From contig NZ_QTUV01000007.1 in assembly GCF_003435815.1 (NCBI RefSeq), forward strand, positions 99,844 to 163,843: a stretch of DNA of 64,000 nucleotides, written 5' to 3'. This document shows positions 9,918 to 19,267 of this stretch, in pieces. The notes beneath the pieces are model-generated. The model was not told the origin of the DNA, did no database searches, and saw nothing but the letters and a program-made list of their open reading frames with translations. The position numbers were made by a program, and so were the translations under genes. The stretch's first letter is position 1, and each line of letters opens with the position of its first letter. The stretch comes from Dorea sp. AM10-31 (GTDB taxonomy: Bacteria > Bacillota > Clostridia > Lachnospirales > Lachnospiraceae).

Positions 9918-10066
9918 TGTTAAATGATTTGGGAGAAAAAGATTATGTCTGGAAACCGACATATAAATTAGAAAAATCTGAACATCCAAATGGATTGAGT
10001 TATTATAATTCATATATTTATTTAGATATTACTATTAATGTAATAAAAAGGGAACGGAACGATTAA
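9917..10066 (+). CDS. Small 49-residue open frame, possible remnant or small protein
   Basis: The frame starts with an ATG overlapping the upstream stop codon (TAATG) and runs 49 codons to a TAA inside a terminator stem. The product is mixed and Tyr-rich, with no signal peptide or membrane helix, and I do not recognise it. Stop-start overlap is a common translational coupling arrangement, but there is no separate ribosome site and the 3' end overlaps the terminator. It could equally be a decayed gene fragment. The remaining sequence up to 10207 holds only the terminator and a likely promoter. Confidence 0.25.
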   Translation: MLNDLGEKDYVWKPTYKLEKSEHPNGLSYYNSYIYLDITINVIKRERND

Positions 10067-10080
10067 GTCGCTCCCTTTTC
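10046..10080 (+). terminator. Terminator-like hairpin after paralogue 1
   Basis: AAAAGGGA pairs with TCCCTTTT. The loop is about 18 bases and the T run is short. Confidence 0.55.
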
Positions 10081-10207
10081 CACAATTTCTGAAGATAATA
10101 TTAAGAATTGTTGAAGCTTTACAGAAGATGGACATATAAATGGAAAAAGTGTGCTAGACTACGAAAAGAACAAATCATAGAGGTATAAAATACGAGAGTA
10201 GAAAGAT

Positions 10208-12412
10208 ATGCATACTTTTAGAATGAAATTACAATTGAATCTATATAAAGCCGTTATGGCATTGACTTTATTTTTTATTGTATTTATAGAAGCAGGGACA
10301 ATCGTGACAGCACAAAGCCAGGTGTTTGCAGATATTTTGTCACCGGTAATGCGGTTGCTGCTTCCAATTCTTATTGCATTGTTGCTTGGCAGTTCTCTGC
10401 TCATCCTTTTCAGATGTTTGGACAAGATGGGAAAAAAGGGACTCTGGATATACACGGGTATATTATTTGTGATATTATTAGCTGGTTTCGGAGTTATTCT
10501 TAGTAATTTTCTTCCATTTTCGTCTACAGATGCATATAACATGCAGGATATGGCAATGTATCTCGCAAAGACAGGAGAAAAGCCGATTTCTGATACAGCA
10601 CCGCATGCATCTTATTTCGGAATGTTTTCCAATAATTATTTCCTGACTGTTATATTTGCAAAATTTATCAATATGTTGTCCCGTGCCGGTATCACAGAAG
10701 TACAGTTTGCTCTGTTAGCTTTATCTGTGGCAGGAATGATTATTGCGACAATATTTTTATATTTGACAGGAATTCGTATCGGAGGTTTAAAAGGCGGAGC
10801 GAAAATTCTGACATTATGTGTGTTGAATCCGATTTATTATATTTTGCCAATGTGGATATATACCTGCTCATTTTCCATCCCTTTTACGGCGGCAGTAATC
10901 TATTTCGGAGTCAGACTTTTGAAAGAAGAGTCATGGAAAGACAGAGTTATTTCTGCAATATTGTTTGCTGTATTCGGAATAACCGGTTATTATATCCGTC
11001 CAACGGTAGTGATCCCGATGATTGCATTTGTTTTCTGTTATATTTTGGATCAGCTTATTGGAAAAAAGAAAATAAAAGAAAGTATACAGAGCTTTGGAAT
11101 CGTACTGCTTATAGGAATTGTAGTTTCGCATGGCATATCGGGATTAAACCAGTCGTATTTTGAAACAGTCTCAGCACAGAATTATCCAATTACACATTGG
11201 TTAATGATGGCGTCACATGGAGACGGAGAGCACAATAAAGAAGATTATGCTTATACACATCAGTTCAGGACAAAAGAAGAGAAAACACAGGCGACAGTTG
11301 ACCGGATGATAAAAAATTATAAAAGTTACAGTTTCAGTGAACTGATGGCTTTTGAACAGAAGAAACTTATGGTTTCGTGGTGTTATGCGGATGGAGGAGA
11401 CCTGATAGAAAAAATTTCGCAGGATCAGAAGAATACACCGCTGTACACATGGATATTAGGAAGCAGATTCGATCTGTTCCGGGCATACTGCTATGGATTC
11501 AGGATCTCTAATATGGCTTTTCTGTGTCTGGCATTATGGAGACTGCTGAAAAGGAAAAAAGAAGATATCCTTCAGGTATTCTGGGCAGTATCTATATTAG
11601 GTGGAATTCTTTTTTATTGTATCTGGGAAATAAAAAGCTCTTACGGTATGCCATTTGTGATGCTGTTTCTATTATTGGGAATGGCAGGGATTGATGAGAG
11701 TAAGGAAAAGTTATTTCAGAAAAGGAATGAGAAATATGCATATAAATGTGGCTGGACAGAACTGGTGCTTCTTGTGTGTGTGATCTGTATCTGCCTTGTA
11801 AGTGGAGAACAGATGAGAAAATCTAAAATTCCTGTGTATCAGTGGAGTGTGCACTGTATTAATGGAACATCTGCAAAGAAGATGGAAGATGTAGGAAAAA
11901 CAGTCCATATAAATCAGAAGTTTGAGGCATTACATTCATTTAACAGAATTGGATTGATCGTAAGTGCCGGAGACCGTGCAAAAGAGTTTAATGATATTTT
12001 GCAGGTACAATTAACAGATGAGAAGGGAAACCGGATTTACCGAGGAAAAATACAGGCTGATAAGGTGGGAGAGCATGGAAGTGTCATACTTAAATTTCCA
12101 AAAGTAACACCAACAAAAGAGAATAAGGATTATCATTTACGAATCTGGAATAAAAAACCTCATAAAGGCAAATTACGGGTGTGGTATAGAAAAGAGTTTT
12201 ATATGCACAGTTATAAAGGAAAATTGGAAGTAGATGGAAGGAATCATTTTGAAAATTTGTATCTGCAAGTGTATAAAGAGACAAAAGAGCCGTGGTGTGA
12301 CAAAAAACAGATGCTGGTAATAGCAGGAATCTTTTTACTGTGGACAGCAATTGTTCTGGTAATAATACCAAAAAAACGCTGCAATGAAAATGTTGAGAGA
12401 GGAGAGCGATAG
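10208..12412 (+). CDS. Polytopic GT-C-like membrane glycosyltransferase (paralogue 2)
   Basis: This 734-residue paralogue of the preceding membrane protein shares collinear membrane segments, the loop motif SSTDAYNMQDMAMYLAKTG, THWLMMASHG, CYADGGDL and an extracytoplasmic C-terminal domain ending in a membrane helix. It probably uses a polyprenyl-linked sugar delivered by the GtrB/GtrA-like proteins downstream. The start at 10208 has only a weak purine-rich site, and an ATG five codons later is an alternative. The next gene begins four bases after the stop, so this gene heads a three-gene unit (GT-C, GtrB-like, GtrA-like). Duplication followed by divergence suggests two different sugar or acceptor specificities. 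Confidence 0.75.
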   Translation: MHTFRMKLQLNLYKAVMALTLFFIVFIEAGTIVTAQSQVFADILSPVMRLLLPILIALLLGSSLLILFRCLDKMGKKGLWIYTGILFVILLAGFGVILSNFLPFSSTDAYNMQDMAMYLAKTGEKPISDTAPHASYFGMFSNNYFLTVIFAKFINMLSRAGITEVQFALLALSVAGMIIATIFLYLTGIRIGGLKGGAKILTLCVLNPIYYILPMWIYTCSFSIPFTAAVIYFGVRLLKEESWKDRVISAILFAVFGITGYYIRPTVVIPMIAFVFCYILDQLIGKKKIKESIQSFGIVLLIGIVVSHGISGLNQSYFETVSAQNYPITHWLMMASHGDGEHNKEDYAYTHQFRTKEEKTQATVDRMIKNYKSYSFSELMAFEQKKLMVSWCYADGGDLIEKISQDQKNTPLYTWILGSRFDLFRAYCYGFRISNMAFLCLALWRLLKRKKEDILQVFWAVSILGGILFYCIWEIKSSYGMPFVMLFLLLGMAGIDESKEKLFQKRNEKYAYKCGWTELVLLVCVICICLVSGEQMRKSKIPVYQWSVHCINGTSAKKMEDVGKTVHINQKFEALHSFNRIGLIVSAGDRAKEFNDILQVQLTDEKGNRIYRGKIQADKVGEHGSVILKFPKVTPTKENKDYHLRIWNKKPHKGKLRVWYRKEFYMHSYKGKLEVDGRNHFENLYLQVYKETKEPWCDKKQMLVIAGIFLLWTAIVLVIIPKKRCNENVERGER

Positions 12413-12415
12413 CAG

Positions 12416-13456
12416 ATGAAGGCAGAAACAAATATGGAGAACAATATAGAAATAAAGAATATCAGAGAGAAAACACCAACTCTTTATATTGTAATTCCGT
12501 GTTACAATGAAGAGGAAGTACTGCCGATTACCAGTAAGCAGTTTCTGGCAAAGATTCAGCAGTTAGTAACAGAAGAAAAGATTACAGATGACAGCCGGAT
12601 ATTATTTGTAAATGATGGATCAAAAGATTCAACATGGGATATTATCCGGAAACTCTCAGCAGAAGATCTGCATTATATTGGAATCTGCCAGAGCCGGAAC
12701 CGAGGACATCAGAATGCTGTACTGGCAGGTCTTATGGAAGCAAAAGACCAGTGTGATATTACAATTTCGATTGATTGCGACGGACAAGATGATATTAACG
12801 CCATGGATCGTATGGTAGATGCGTATCTGGATGGCTGTGAAGTTGTGTATGGCGTACGTTCAAAACGAGATACGGATACAGTTTTTAAGCGGTTTACGGC
12901 AGAAGGGTTTTATAAGTTATTAAACTGGATGGGAGCGGAGGTTGTTTATAATCATGCAGATTATCGCCTGATTTCCAGTCGTGTATTACAGGAATTTGCG
13001 AATTATAAAGAAGTAAACATTTTCCTTCGTGGCATGGTTCCACTTGTTGGTTTTAAAAGTACGTCTGTATATTATGAAAGAGCAGAGCGTATCGCCGGAG
13101 AAAGCCATTATCCGTTAAAGAAAATGCTTGCGCTTGCCTTTGATGGAATTACCAGTCTGTCAGTAAAACCGATTCGTTTGATTACTTCCTTTGGGTTGCT
13201 TGTTGCAAGTCTGAGCTTTATCGGAATCCTTTGGGCAGTGATCGGTGCGCTGGTTGGAGAGACGGCACCGGGATGGGCGAGTGTAACCTGTATTGTATGT
13301 TTTATCGGAGGAATCCAGATGTTATTTCTTGGTGTGATTGGAGAATATATTGGAAAGATTTATCTGGAGACTAAGCATCGCCCACGTTATATTATCAGTG
13401 AGCGTACTTACAAAGATACAGATGCCAAGCAGGATATGGGAACTGATAAAAAGTAA
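12416..13456 (+). CDS. GtrB-like family 2 glycosyltransferase (polyprenyl-phosphate sugar synthase)
   Basis: The N-terminal GT2 domain carries IVIPCYNEEE, FVNDGSKDST, SRNRGHQNAV and the metal-binding SIDCDGQDD region. Two membrane helices near 250-320 follow the pattern of GtrB/DPM-type enzymes that attach a sugar from a nucleotide donor to undecaprenyl phosphate. AGGAG lies 11 bases before the start. It begins four bases after the GT-C gene and is followed by a GtrA-like protein, the classical three-component arrangement for decorating surface polymers with sugar side chains. Confidence 0.88.
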   Translation: MKAETNMENNIEIKNIREKTPTLYIVIPCYNEEEVLPITSKQFLAKIQQLVTEEKITDDSRILFVNDGSKDSTWDIIRKLSAEDLHYIGICQSRNRGHQNAVLAGLMEAKDQCDITISIDCDGQDDINAMDRMVDAYLDGCEVVYGVRSKRDTDTVFKRFTAEGFYKLLNWMGAEVVYNHADYRLISSRVLQEFANYKEVNIFLRGMVPLVGFKSTSVYYERAERIAGESHYPLKKMLALAFDGITSLSVKPIRLITSFGLLVASLSFIGILWAVIGALVGETAPGWASVTCIVCFIGGIQMLFLGVIGEYIGKIYLETKHRPRYIISERTYKDTDAKQDMGTDKK

Positions 13457-13516
13457 AATGAGAGAAAATAAAAGGCAATAGAAAAAGAAAACAAAAGAGG
13501 GAAGAACGAAAATAAG

Positions 13517-13927
13517 ATGAAGAAAGTAATTGATTGGGTAACAATAAAATTTTTGATCGTTGGAGTGATCAATACACTGGTGGGATCAGCGGTAATGTTT
13601 TTGCTGTATAATGGATTCCATACCGGATACTGGATTGCTTCCGCGTGCAATTATATTATAGGAAGTATTGTAAGTTATTTTCTGAATAAACATTTTACGT
13701 TCCGGAGTAAAGAAAAATCACTTCGCGAAGTGATAACATTTGCTGTAAATATTGTAATCTGTTATGTTCTGGCATATGGTATCGCAAAGCCATGTGTATA
13801 TCAGATCTTCAGCGGGTATGGCACAAAGATACAAGATAATATTGCCATGTTTGCAGGAATGTGTCTGTTTGTGGGACTGAATTATTTTGGACAGAGATTT
13901 GTAGTTTTTAAAGGTGGAAAAGAATAA
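13517..13927 (+). CDS. GtrA family membrane protein
   Basis: This 136-residue protein has four hydrophobic segments and the GtrA hallmarks FLIVGVINTLVG near the N-terminus, YFLNKHFTF in the middle and NYFGQRFVVF at the end. GtrA-like proteins are thought to flip polyprenyl-phosphate sugars across the membrane. It lies 60 bases after the GtrB-like gene in the same direction and ends the unit, with its stop codon inside a terminator stem. Confidence 0.88.
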   Translation: MKKVIDWVTIKFLIVGVINTLVGSAVMFLLYNGFHTGYWIASACNYIIGSIVSYFLNKHFTFRSKEKSLREVITFAVNIVICYVLAYGIAKPCVYQIFSGYGTKIQDNIAMFAGMCLFVGLNYFGQRFVVFKGGKE

Positions 13928-13941
13928 ATTCCACCTTTTTC
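13910..13941 (+). terminator. Terminator overlapping the gtrA-like stop codon
   Basis: AAAGGTGGAA pairs with TTCCACCTTT and a T run follows. The TAA stop is within the loop. Confidence 0.8.
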
Positions 13942-14110
13942 CTATAATTAAAATATTTTATAGAAAATGCCAATACAGCTTCCTGAAATTTGACAATAAC
14001 CGCATTGTTACGGTATTCTGTTTTAGTAAAGCTATTATCTGAAAGAAATTGTTAGAAATAGTTTCTGCAGATGATTTGGGTGTAGGGAAATAGAACAGGA
14101 GATAATAAAT

Positions 14111-15718
14111 ATGAAGAAACGGAATATACTTGTAGCAATGATGACAGCACTGGCACTTTGTGTGGCCGCAGTTCCGGCATCTGTATATGCGCAGGATGCG
14201 ACGGCAGAAACAACAGTAACACAGGAAACGGAAAATACAGAAGCTTCTAATGTGAACGGAGCAGACGATCCGGGAGCCGGAAGATTAGCCGGACATATTG
14301 CACCGGAATTTTTTGGTGGACAGTCAATGACAAGAACAACGGCGAACTATAAGCATGCAGATAAGTTCAAGAGCGGTTATACAATCCAGACCGGAGTCGA
14401 TGTATCCAAATGGAATGGAAAGATTGACTGGGGCAGAGCGAAAAAAGCCGGTGTTCAGTTTGCGCTGGTGCGTATGGCTTACCGCGGATATGGCTCTGCC
14501 GGATCCATGGGAATCGATGAAACAGGTGTGACAAATCTGAAAAACGCGCTTGCAGCAGGAATTCCTGTAGGGGCATACATATTTTCACAGGCAACGACGG
14601 AAGCAGAGGCAAAAGCAGAAGCAGATCTTCTGATTTCCCAGGTAAAAGGATATAAGATTACACTGCCACTGGTGATGGATTTTGAATATTACAGTGATAG
14701 CGGAAAGAATGAAGGACGTCTCTATGATGCCAAATTAAGCAAATCAAAGGCAACTGCCATATGCAATGCATTTTGCGCGAGAGTGGCATCTAAAGGCTAC
14801 ACACCGATGGTATATGCAAATGCTGATATGTTGAAAAATAAGTTAAATGCATCCGATATCGGCAAAAACTATATGATCTGGCTTGCCAATTATACATCTA
14901 AAACGACGTATACCGGAGATTATAATTTCTGGCAATATTCTGCGGCCGGAGCTGTGGATGGAATCAGCGGAAGGGTGGATATGAACTTCCGCTACATAAA
15001 AAAAGATACTTCAGACACAACAGCATCCGGAACATTGAAGACTCCGGCTCTTAAAGCATCCGGAAAGAATTTTTATACGGTAAAATTATCCTGGAGTAAA
15101 GTGAACGGAGCAAGCGGTTATAAGATTCAAAAATACAATAGCTCAAAAAAAGCCTACGAGACAATAAAGACGATTAGCAATGGTTCTACAGTGTCCTACA
15201 ATCATACAGGTTTAAATGCAGCAACGACATACAAATATCGTGTCCGTGCATATAAGAAAGCAAACGGAACAACAGTGTACAGTTCCTATACTTCGGCTGT
15301 GAAAGCGACTACGAAAAAAGCGGTTTCCGGAAAAATCAAAGGCAGTAATGTAAATTTCCGTAAAGGCGCATCAATTTCTAAAGCAAAGATCGCGCAGTTG
15401 AAAAAAGGAAAAAATGTTACTCTGACTGGGAAGAGTGGAAGCTGGTATAAAGTAAAAGCAAGTATAAACGGAAAGAGTAAAACAGGCTATATTTTAGATG
15501 ATTATGTGAAGATCACATCGCGTCAGGCAAAAGTAAATGCAATGAATGTCAATGTGCGTAAAGGTCCGGGAACTTCTTATAAAAAAGTGACAACTCTTAC
15601 AAAAGGAACAAAGATTTCGGTGACAGGAACAAAGGGAAGCTGGTATAAAATCTCATTTTCTGTAAAAGGCAAGAAAAAGACAGGCTATATGTTGACAAGT
15701 TATGTAAGTATATTGTAA
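14111..15718 (+). CDS. Secreted GH25 lysozyme with Fn3 and two SH3b domains
   Basis: A signal peptide (about 1-27) precedes a linker containing a GxxAPEFF motif that is also present in the next protein. The GH25 muramidase domain spans about 90-295, with catalytic acids in GVDVSKW (Asp97) and MDFEY (Asp190, Glu192). An Fn3-like module follows at about 308-400, then two SH3b wall-binding repeats (about 410-470 and 477-535), both with a VNxRKG signature. It probably cleaves the N-acetylmuramic acid to N-acetylglucosamine bond during wall remodelling or against other bacteria. The ATG is preceded by AGGAG. It forms a tandem pair with the following gene. Confidence 0.93.
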   Translation: MKKRNILVAMMTALALCVAAVPASVYAQDATAETTVTQETENTEASNVNGADDPGAGRLAGHIAPEFFGGQSMTRTTANYKHADKFKSGYTIQTGVDVSKWNGKIDWGRAKKAGVQFALVRMAYRGYGSAGSMGIDETGVTNLKNALAAGIPVGAYIFSQATTEAEAKAEADLLISQVKGYKITLPLVMDFEYYSDSGKNEGRLYDAKLSKSKATAICNAFCARVASKGYTPMVYANADMLKNKLNASDIGKNYMIWLANYTSKTTYTGDYNFWQYSAAGAVDGISGRVDMNFRYIKKDTSDTTASGTLKTPALKASGKNFYTVKLSWSKVNGASGYKIQKYNSSKKAYETIKTISNGSTVSYNHTGLNAATTYKYRVRAYKKANGTTVYSSYTSAVKATTKKAVSGKIKGSNVNFRKGASISKAKIAQLKKGKNVTLTGKSGSWYKVKASINGKSKTGYILDDYVKITSRQAKVNAMNVNVRKGPGTSYKKVTTLTKGTKISVTGTKGSWYKISFSVKGKKKTGYMLTSYVSIL

Positions 15719-15787
15719 ATTAAAAATTAGTTTAACTTTCATGGAATGACAGGCAATACCAGAATATGAGGAGATTATAAAAGCAGA

Positions 15788-17683
15788 ATGAAAAAGAGAA
15801 CAAGAATACTGGCGGCGCTTCTGACAATGTGTGTAAGTATTTCCATGCTTCCGTTTTGTACAAAAGCCGCAGAGATACCTGAAGATGGTGACCCGGGAGA
15901 TTACCGTCTGAACGGAAAGATTGCACCGGAATTTTATGATACACCTGCTTCGGCAAAAGCAAGAGCAGTGATCAACAATTCGAAATATCAGCATGCGTCT
16001 AAGTTTAAAGACGGATATGAGATCCAGACCGGAATTGATGTATCTTATCATCAGGGGAATATTGATTGGAAGAAAGTAAAGGCTGCCGGTGTGCAGTTTG
16101 CGATCATCCGTGCGGGATACCGCTCTTACGGAGAAGGAAAATTATATCCGGACAAGCAGGTAGATAATTATATTCCGGCAGCGATCAATGCGGGCATCCC
16201 GGTTGGCGCTTATATTTTCTCACAGGCGATCACAGAGAAAGAAGCGAGAGAAGAAGCGGATTATATTATTTCAAAAGTCAGCAAATACAAATTAAAGCTT
16301 CCGATTGTCCTGGATTACGAATATGTAACGCCGACGCTGGGAAGACTGGCAACTGCGAAACTCAGCAGAGCGAAGAAGACGAAGATCTGCAATGCGTTTT
16401 GCGCAAGAGTTGCATCCAAAGGCTACACACCGATGGTTTATGCGAATCGTTCGATGCTGACAAATGATATGTATGCAGATCAGATCGATGGTAAATATAA
16501 GATCTGGCTGGCACAGTATAATACGAAAGTTACTTATGGAAGAACATACGAATACTGGCAGTATAGCCCGACTGGAAGAATAAGCGGAATCAATGATAAG
16601 AATGTAGATATGAATTTCCGTTATGTAAAACAGCAGGAAACTTTGAAGATAAAAAAGACAACACAGGACAGTATTACGATGCAGTGGGATCCGATCGAGC
16701 ATGCATCCGGCTATGAAGTTTTCAAGAAAAATACAGCAGATAAATACGTAAAGATTGCAACGATCGAAGATGCGGATGCAACAACTTATACAGATACCGG
16801 ACTTGGAAAAGGCGAAGCGGGAACTTATAAAGTGCGTGCATTTTTAGAGGAAGATGCAGGGGAAGATTACAGTCCTTTCACACCGGCAGCTACAGGTGTA
16901 ACCGGAATTGACGGCACCGCACTTTCAGCAAAAGGAACAGCACTGAATCGGATTTCACTTGGCTGGGAACAGGCAGCAGACGCAAGCGGATATATTATAC
17001 AGCGTTATGATTCTGTGAAGAAGTCTTATACTACGATAAAGACCGTTACAAGTCCGAAGACGTTATCTTATACAGATGCGGATCTGGATGCTTCTAAGAC
17101 CTATACATACCGGATTCGTGCATATAAATCGGTAAGTGGCGTAAAAGGATACAGCGGGTATACAGAAGCAAAAGCGGTAACGAAGAAAGCAGAGACAGGA
17201 AGAGTCAGCGTTTCAAGTGTGAATTTCCGCAAAGGACCATCTACTTCTTATAAGAGCCAGGGAACTCTTACAAGAGGAAAAACAGTATCGGTAACAGGAG
17301 CACGCGGCGGTTGGTATAAAGTTACAGCGAAGCTGAACGGAACGAAGAAGACGGGATATGTAATGAAAAGCTACATAAAGACCGGTGCGGGAGCACGCAT
17401 TGGTTTTCCATCTCTTAAGACACAGGCTGTTTCAAAAAGTAAAATAAAACTAAGCTGGAAACAGATTATCGGTGTGGATGGGTATGAGATTGTCCGCTAT
17501 AATACGAAGAAGAAAGCGTATAAAAAGATAAAAACGCTCACGAATCCAAAAACTGTTTCTTATACGGATAAAGGACTGAAAAAGCGTACAAAGTACAAGT
17601 ATAAAATACGTGCATATCAGAAGAACGGGACGAAAAAGGTTTATGGATTTTACTCGAATCCGAAGAATGGCATGACAAGATAA
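15788..17683 (+). CDS. Secreted GH25 lysozyme with three Fn3-like domains and one SH3b domain
   Basis: A signal peptide (1-26) leads into a short region with a GDPGDYRLNGKIAPEFY motif matching the upstream lysozyme. The GH25 domain spans about 78-283, with Asp84 in GIDVSY and the VLDYEY pair Asp176/Glu178. Fn3-like modules lie at about 290-375, 385-470 and 545-630, with one SH3b domain (about 475-535) inserted between the second and third. AGGAG precedes the start. The high similarity and adjacency of the two lysozymes suggest tandem duplication with later shuffling of binding modules. It is 12 to 24 bases upstream of the LCP gene, depending on the LCP start, and may share its transcript. Confidence 0.93.
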   Translation: MKKRTRILAALLTMCVSISMLPFCTKAAEIPEDGDPGDYRLNGKIAPEFYDTPASAKARAVINNSKYQHASKFKDGYEIQTGIDVSYHQGNIDWKKVKAAGVQFAIIRAGYRSYGEGKLYPDKQVDNYIPAAINAGIPVGAYIFSQAITEKEAREEADYIISKVSKYKLKLPIVLDYEYVTPTLGRLATAKLSRAKKTKICNAFCARVASKGYTPMVYANRSMLTNDMYADQIDGKYKIWLAQYNTKVTYGRTYEYWQYSPTGRISGINDKNVDMNFRYVKQQETLKIKKTTQDSITMQWDPIEHASGYEVFKKNTADKYVKIATIEDADATTYTDTGLGKGEAGTYKVRAFLEEDAGEDYSPFTPAATGVTGIDGTALSAKGTALNRISLGWEQAADASGYIIQRYDSVKKSYTTIKTVTSPKTLSYTDADLDASKTYTYRIRAYKSVSGVKGYSGYTEAKAVTKKAETGRVSVSSVNFRKGPSTSYKSQGTLTRGKTVSVTGARGGWYKVTAKLNGTKKTGYVMKSYIKTGAGARIGFPSLKTQAVSKSKIKLSWKQIIGVDGYEIVRYNTKKKAYKKIKTLTNPKTVSYTDKGLKKRTKYKYKIRAYQKNGTKKVYGFYSNPKNGMTR

Positions 17684-17707
17684 ATTTAAGAAGAAATGGG
17701 GTACAAC

Positions 17708-19174
17708 ATGGCAGGAAAGAGGCGCAGAAGACGCAGAAGAAGAGCAGGAAACTGGTTCTCGCGTCTAAGCATAGGAAAGAAGATTGCACTCTGTATGGGA
17801 AGTTTGGTGCTTTGTCTTGCGGCAAGCGGCGTGATATTTGTGGCAGCCAAGCTTGGCAAACTTGACACGGAGGAAATCGATGCGGCAGATATTCAGGTGA
17901 ACAAAGAAGCAGAAGAGACCGGGGAAGGTTATACGAATGTAGCACTTTTCGGAATCGATTCCAGAAGCGGTGAGCTGGAAAAAGGAACCAGAACAGACTG
18001 TATTATTGTAGCAAGTCTGAATAATAAGACAAAAGAAGTACGTATGTCCAGTGTTTACAGAGATACTCTTCTGGACATCAAAGACGGACACCTGCAAAAA
18101 TGTAATGCAGCATATAGTTTCGGTGGTCCGACACAGGCAATCAATATGCTGAATAAGAATCTGGATCTGGATATTGAAAAGTTTGCAACTGTGGATTTTG
18201 CAGCTATTTCAGAAACGATAGACTTACTTGGTGGTCTGGATATAAATGTGAAAAAAGAAGAGATCCAGTATCTGAATAAGTTTGTTGGTGAGACAGCCAG
18301 AGTTGCAAAGAAAAAGGCAAAGAAAGTTACCAAGCCTGGAAAACAGCATCTCAATGGCGTGCAGGCGACAACCTATGCACGTATCCGTTCAACAGCGGGC
18401 GGGGATTTCACACGAACGGAGAGACAGCGTCTCGTTATCCAGAAGATCGTTGAGAAGGCACAGAAATCAGATTTTGCTACGATCAACAAGATCATTGATA
18501 AATTACTTCCGACAATTAAGACAAACTTTTCAGCAGCAGAGATCCTCTCTTATGCGAAAGATTTTACAAAGTATAAGATCGGTGCCTCATCCGGATTCCC
18601 GTTTGAAAAAACGACAGATACGATTTCCGGACTGGGAAGTATCGTTATTCCGGTAAAACTGGACAACAATGTAAAAGAACTGCATAAGTTTCTGTATGAT
18701 GATGAAAATTACAAAACATCCAGTGAAGTGAAGACAATCAGCAATGCAGTTGTTGCAAGAGTCGGACAGAGACAGGCAGAAAGCAGTTCGACGTTGAACA
18801 GTAAGACATATAAGACAGCGCCGGAAGATAAGGCACAGGAGTCGAATAAGTATACACCGACAAGGTCTTATAAGAATAACAACAGCAGTTACCATAATAA
18901 TACGAACAGTAATCGTAACAACGGAAACAGCGGTACAAACAGTAATAAAAATAACAACAGCAATAAGAATAACAATTCGGGAAATCATTCTGGAAATACC
19001 GGAGGCAGCACAGGTGGAAATACCGGAGGCAGCACAGGTGGAAATACCGGAGGCAGTACAGGTGGAAACTCTGGAAGTAATACCGGAGATGGAAGCAGTG
19101 AATCCGGAGGCGGAAGCAGTGAATCCGGAGATGGCAATACCGGAGGCGGAAGCAGTGAAAACGAAGCAGAATAA
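17708..19174 (+). CDS. LytR-CpsA-Psr (LCP) wall-polymer ligase with Asn/Gly/Ser-rich tail
   Basis: LCP enzymes move lipid-linked polymers such as teichoic acids onto peptidoglycan at the outer membrane face. A very Arg-rich cytoplasmic start is followed by one membrane helix (about 20-45). The LCP domain holds FGIDSR, GTRTD, SVYRDT, NAAYSFGG and the ARIRSTAGGDFTRTERQR basic motif. The tail from about 380 is low complexity, ending in NTGGSTGG repeats encoded by an exact 24-base tandem repeat. The start is uncertain: an ATG at 17696 is in frame, but beginning at 17708 gives MAGKR, matching the MAKKR start of the paralogue at 20438. Ribosome sites for both are weak. Confidence 0.9.
   Translation: MAGKRRRRRRRRAGNWFSRLSIGKKIALCMGSLVLCLAASGVIFVAAKLGKLDTEEIDAADIQVNKEAEETGEGYTNVALFGIDSRSGELEKGTRTDCIIVASLNNKTKEVRMSSVYRDTLLDIKDGHLQKCNAAYSFGGPTQAINMLNKNLDLDIEKFATVDFAAISETIDLLGGLDINVKKEEIQYLNKFVGETARVAKKKAKKVTKPGKQHLNGVQATTYARIRSTAGGDFTRTERQRLVIQKIVEKAQKSDFATINKIIDKLLPTIKTNFSAAEILSYAKDFTKYKIGASSGFPFEKTTDTISGLGSIVIPVKLDNNVKELHKFLYDDENYKTSSEVKTISNAVVARVGQRQAESSSTLNSKTYKTAPEDKAQESNKYTPTRSYKNNNSSYHNNTNSNRNNGNSGTNSNKNNNSNKNNNSGNHSGNTGGSTGGNTGGSTGGNTGGSTGGNSGSNTGDGSSESGGGSSESGDGNTGGGSSENEAE
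18992..19063 (+). repeat. 24-bp tandem repeat, three units, within the LCP gene
   Basis: Three consecutive 24-base units encode NTGGSTGG; the third differs by one base. They lie in frame inside the low-complexity tail and are followed by further imperfect GGAAGCAGTGAATCC repeats. Unit number could vary by slippage without breaking the frame. Confidence 0.9.
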
Positions 19175-19189
19175 GTAAAATAATAAGGA

Positions 19190-19226
19190 AAGGGTGTACA
19201 TAATTGACATGTACATCCTTTTTTTG
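19190..19226 (+). terminator. Terminator after the first LCP gene
   Basis: GGGTGTACAT pairs with ATGTACATCC around a seven-base loop and is followed by seven T. The loop overlaps the -35 box of the glf promoter. Confidence 0.8.
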
Positions 19227-19233
19227 TTAGAAT
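19204..19233 (+). promoter_or_regulatory. Promoter of glf, overlapping the upstream terminator
   Basis: A perfect TTGACA is followed after 18 bases by TAGAAT with a TGT extension. The -35 box sits in the terminator loop and the spacer contains the T run. Confidence 0.7.
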
Positions 19234-19267
19234 AAACACAAAAAAGTGTAGAAAAACGGGTGGAAAA

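Noticed and set aside
18992..19160. Possible CRISPR-like repeat array
   Set aside because: Units are directly adjacent without spacers and encode an in-frame peptide repeat.
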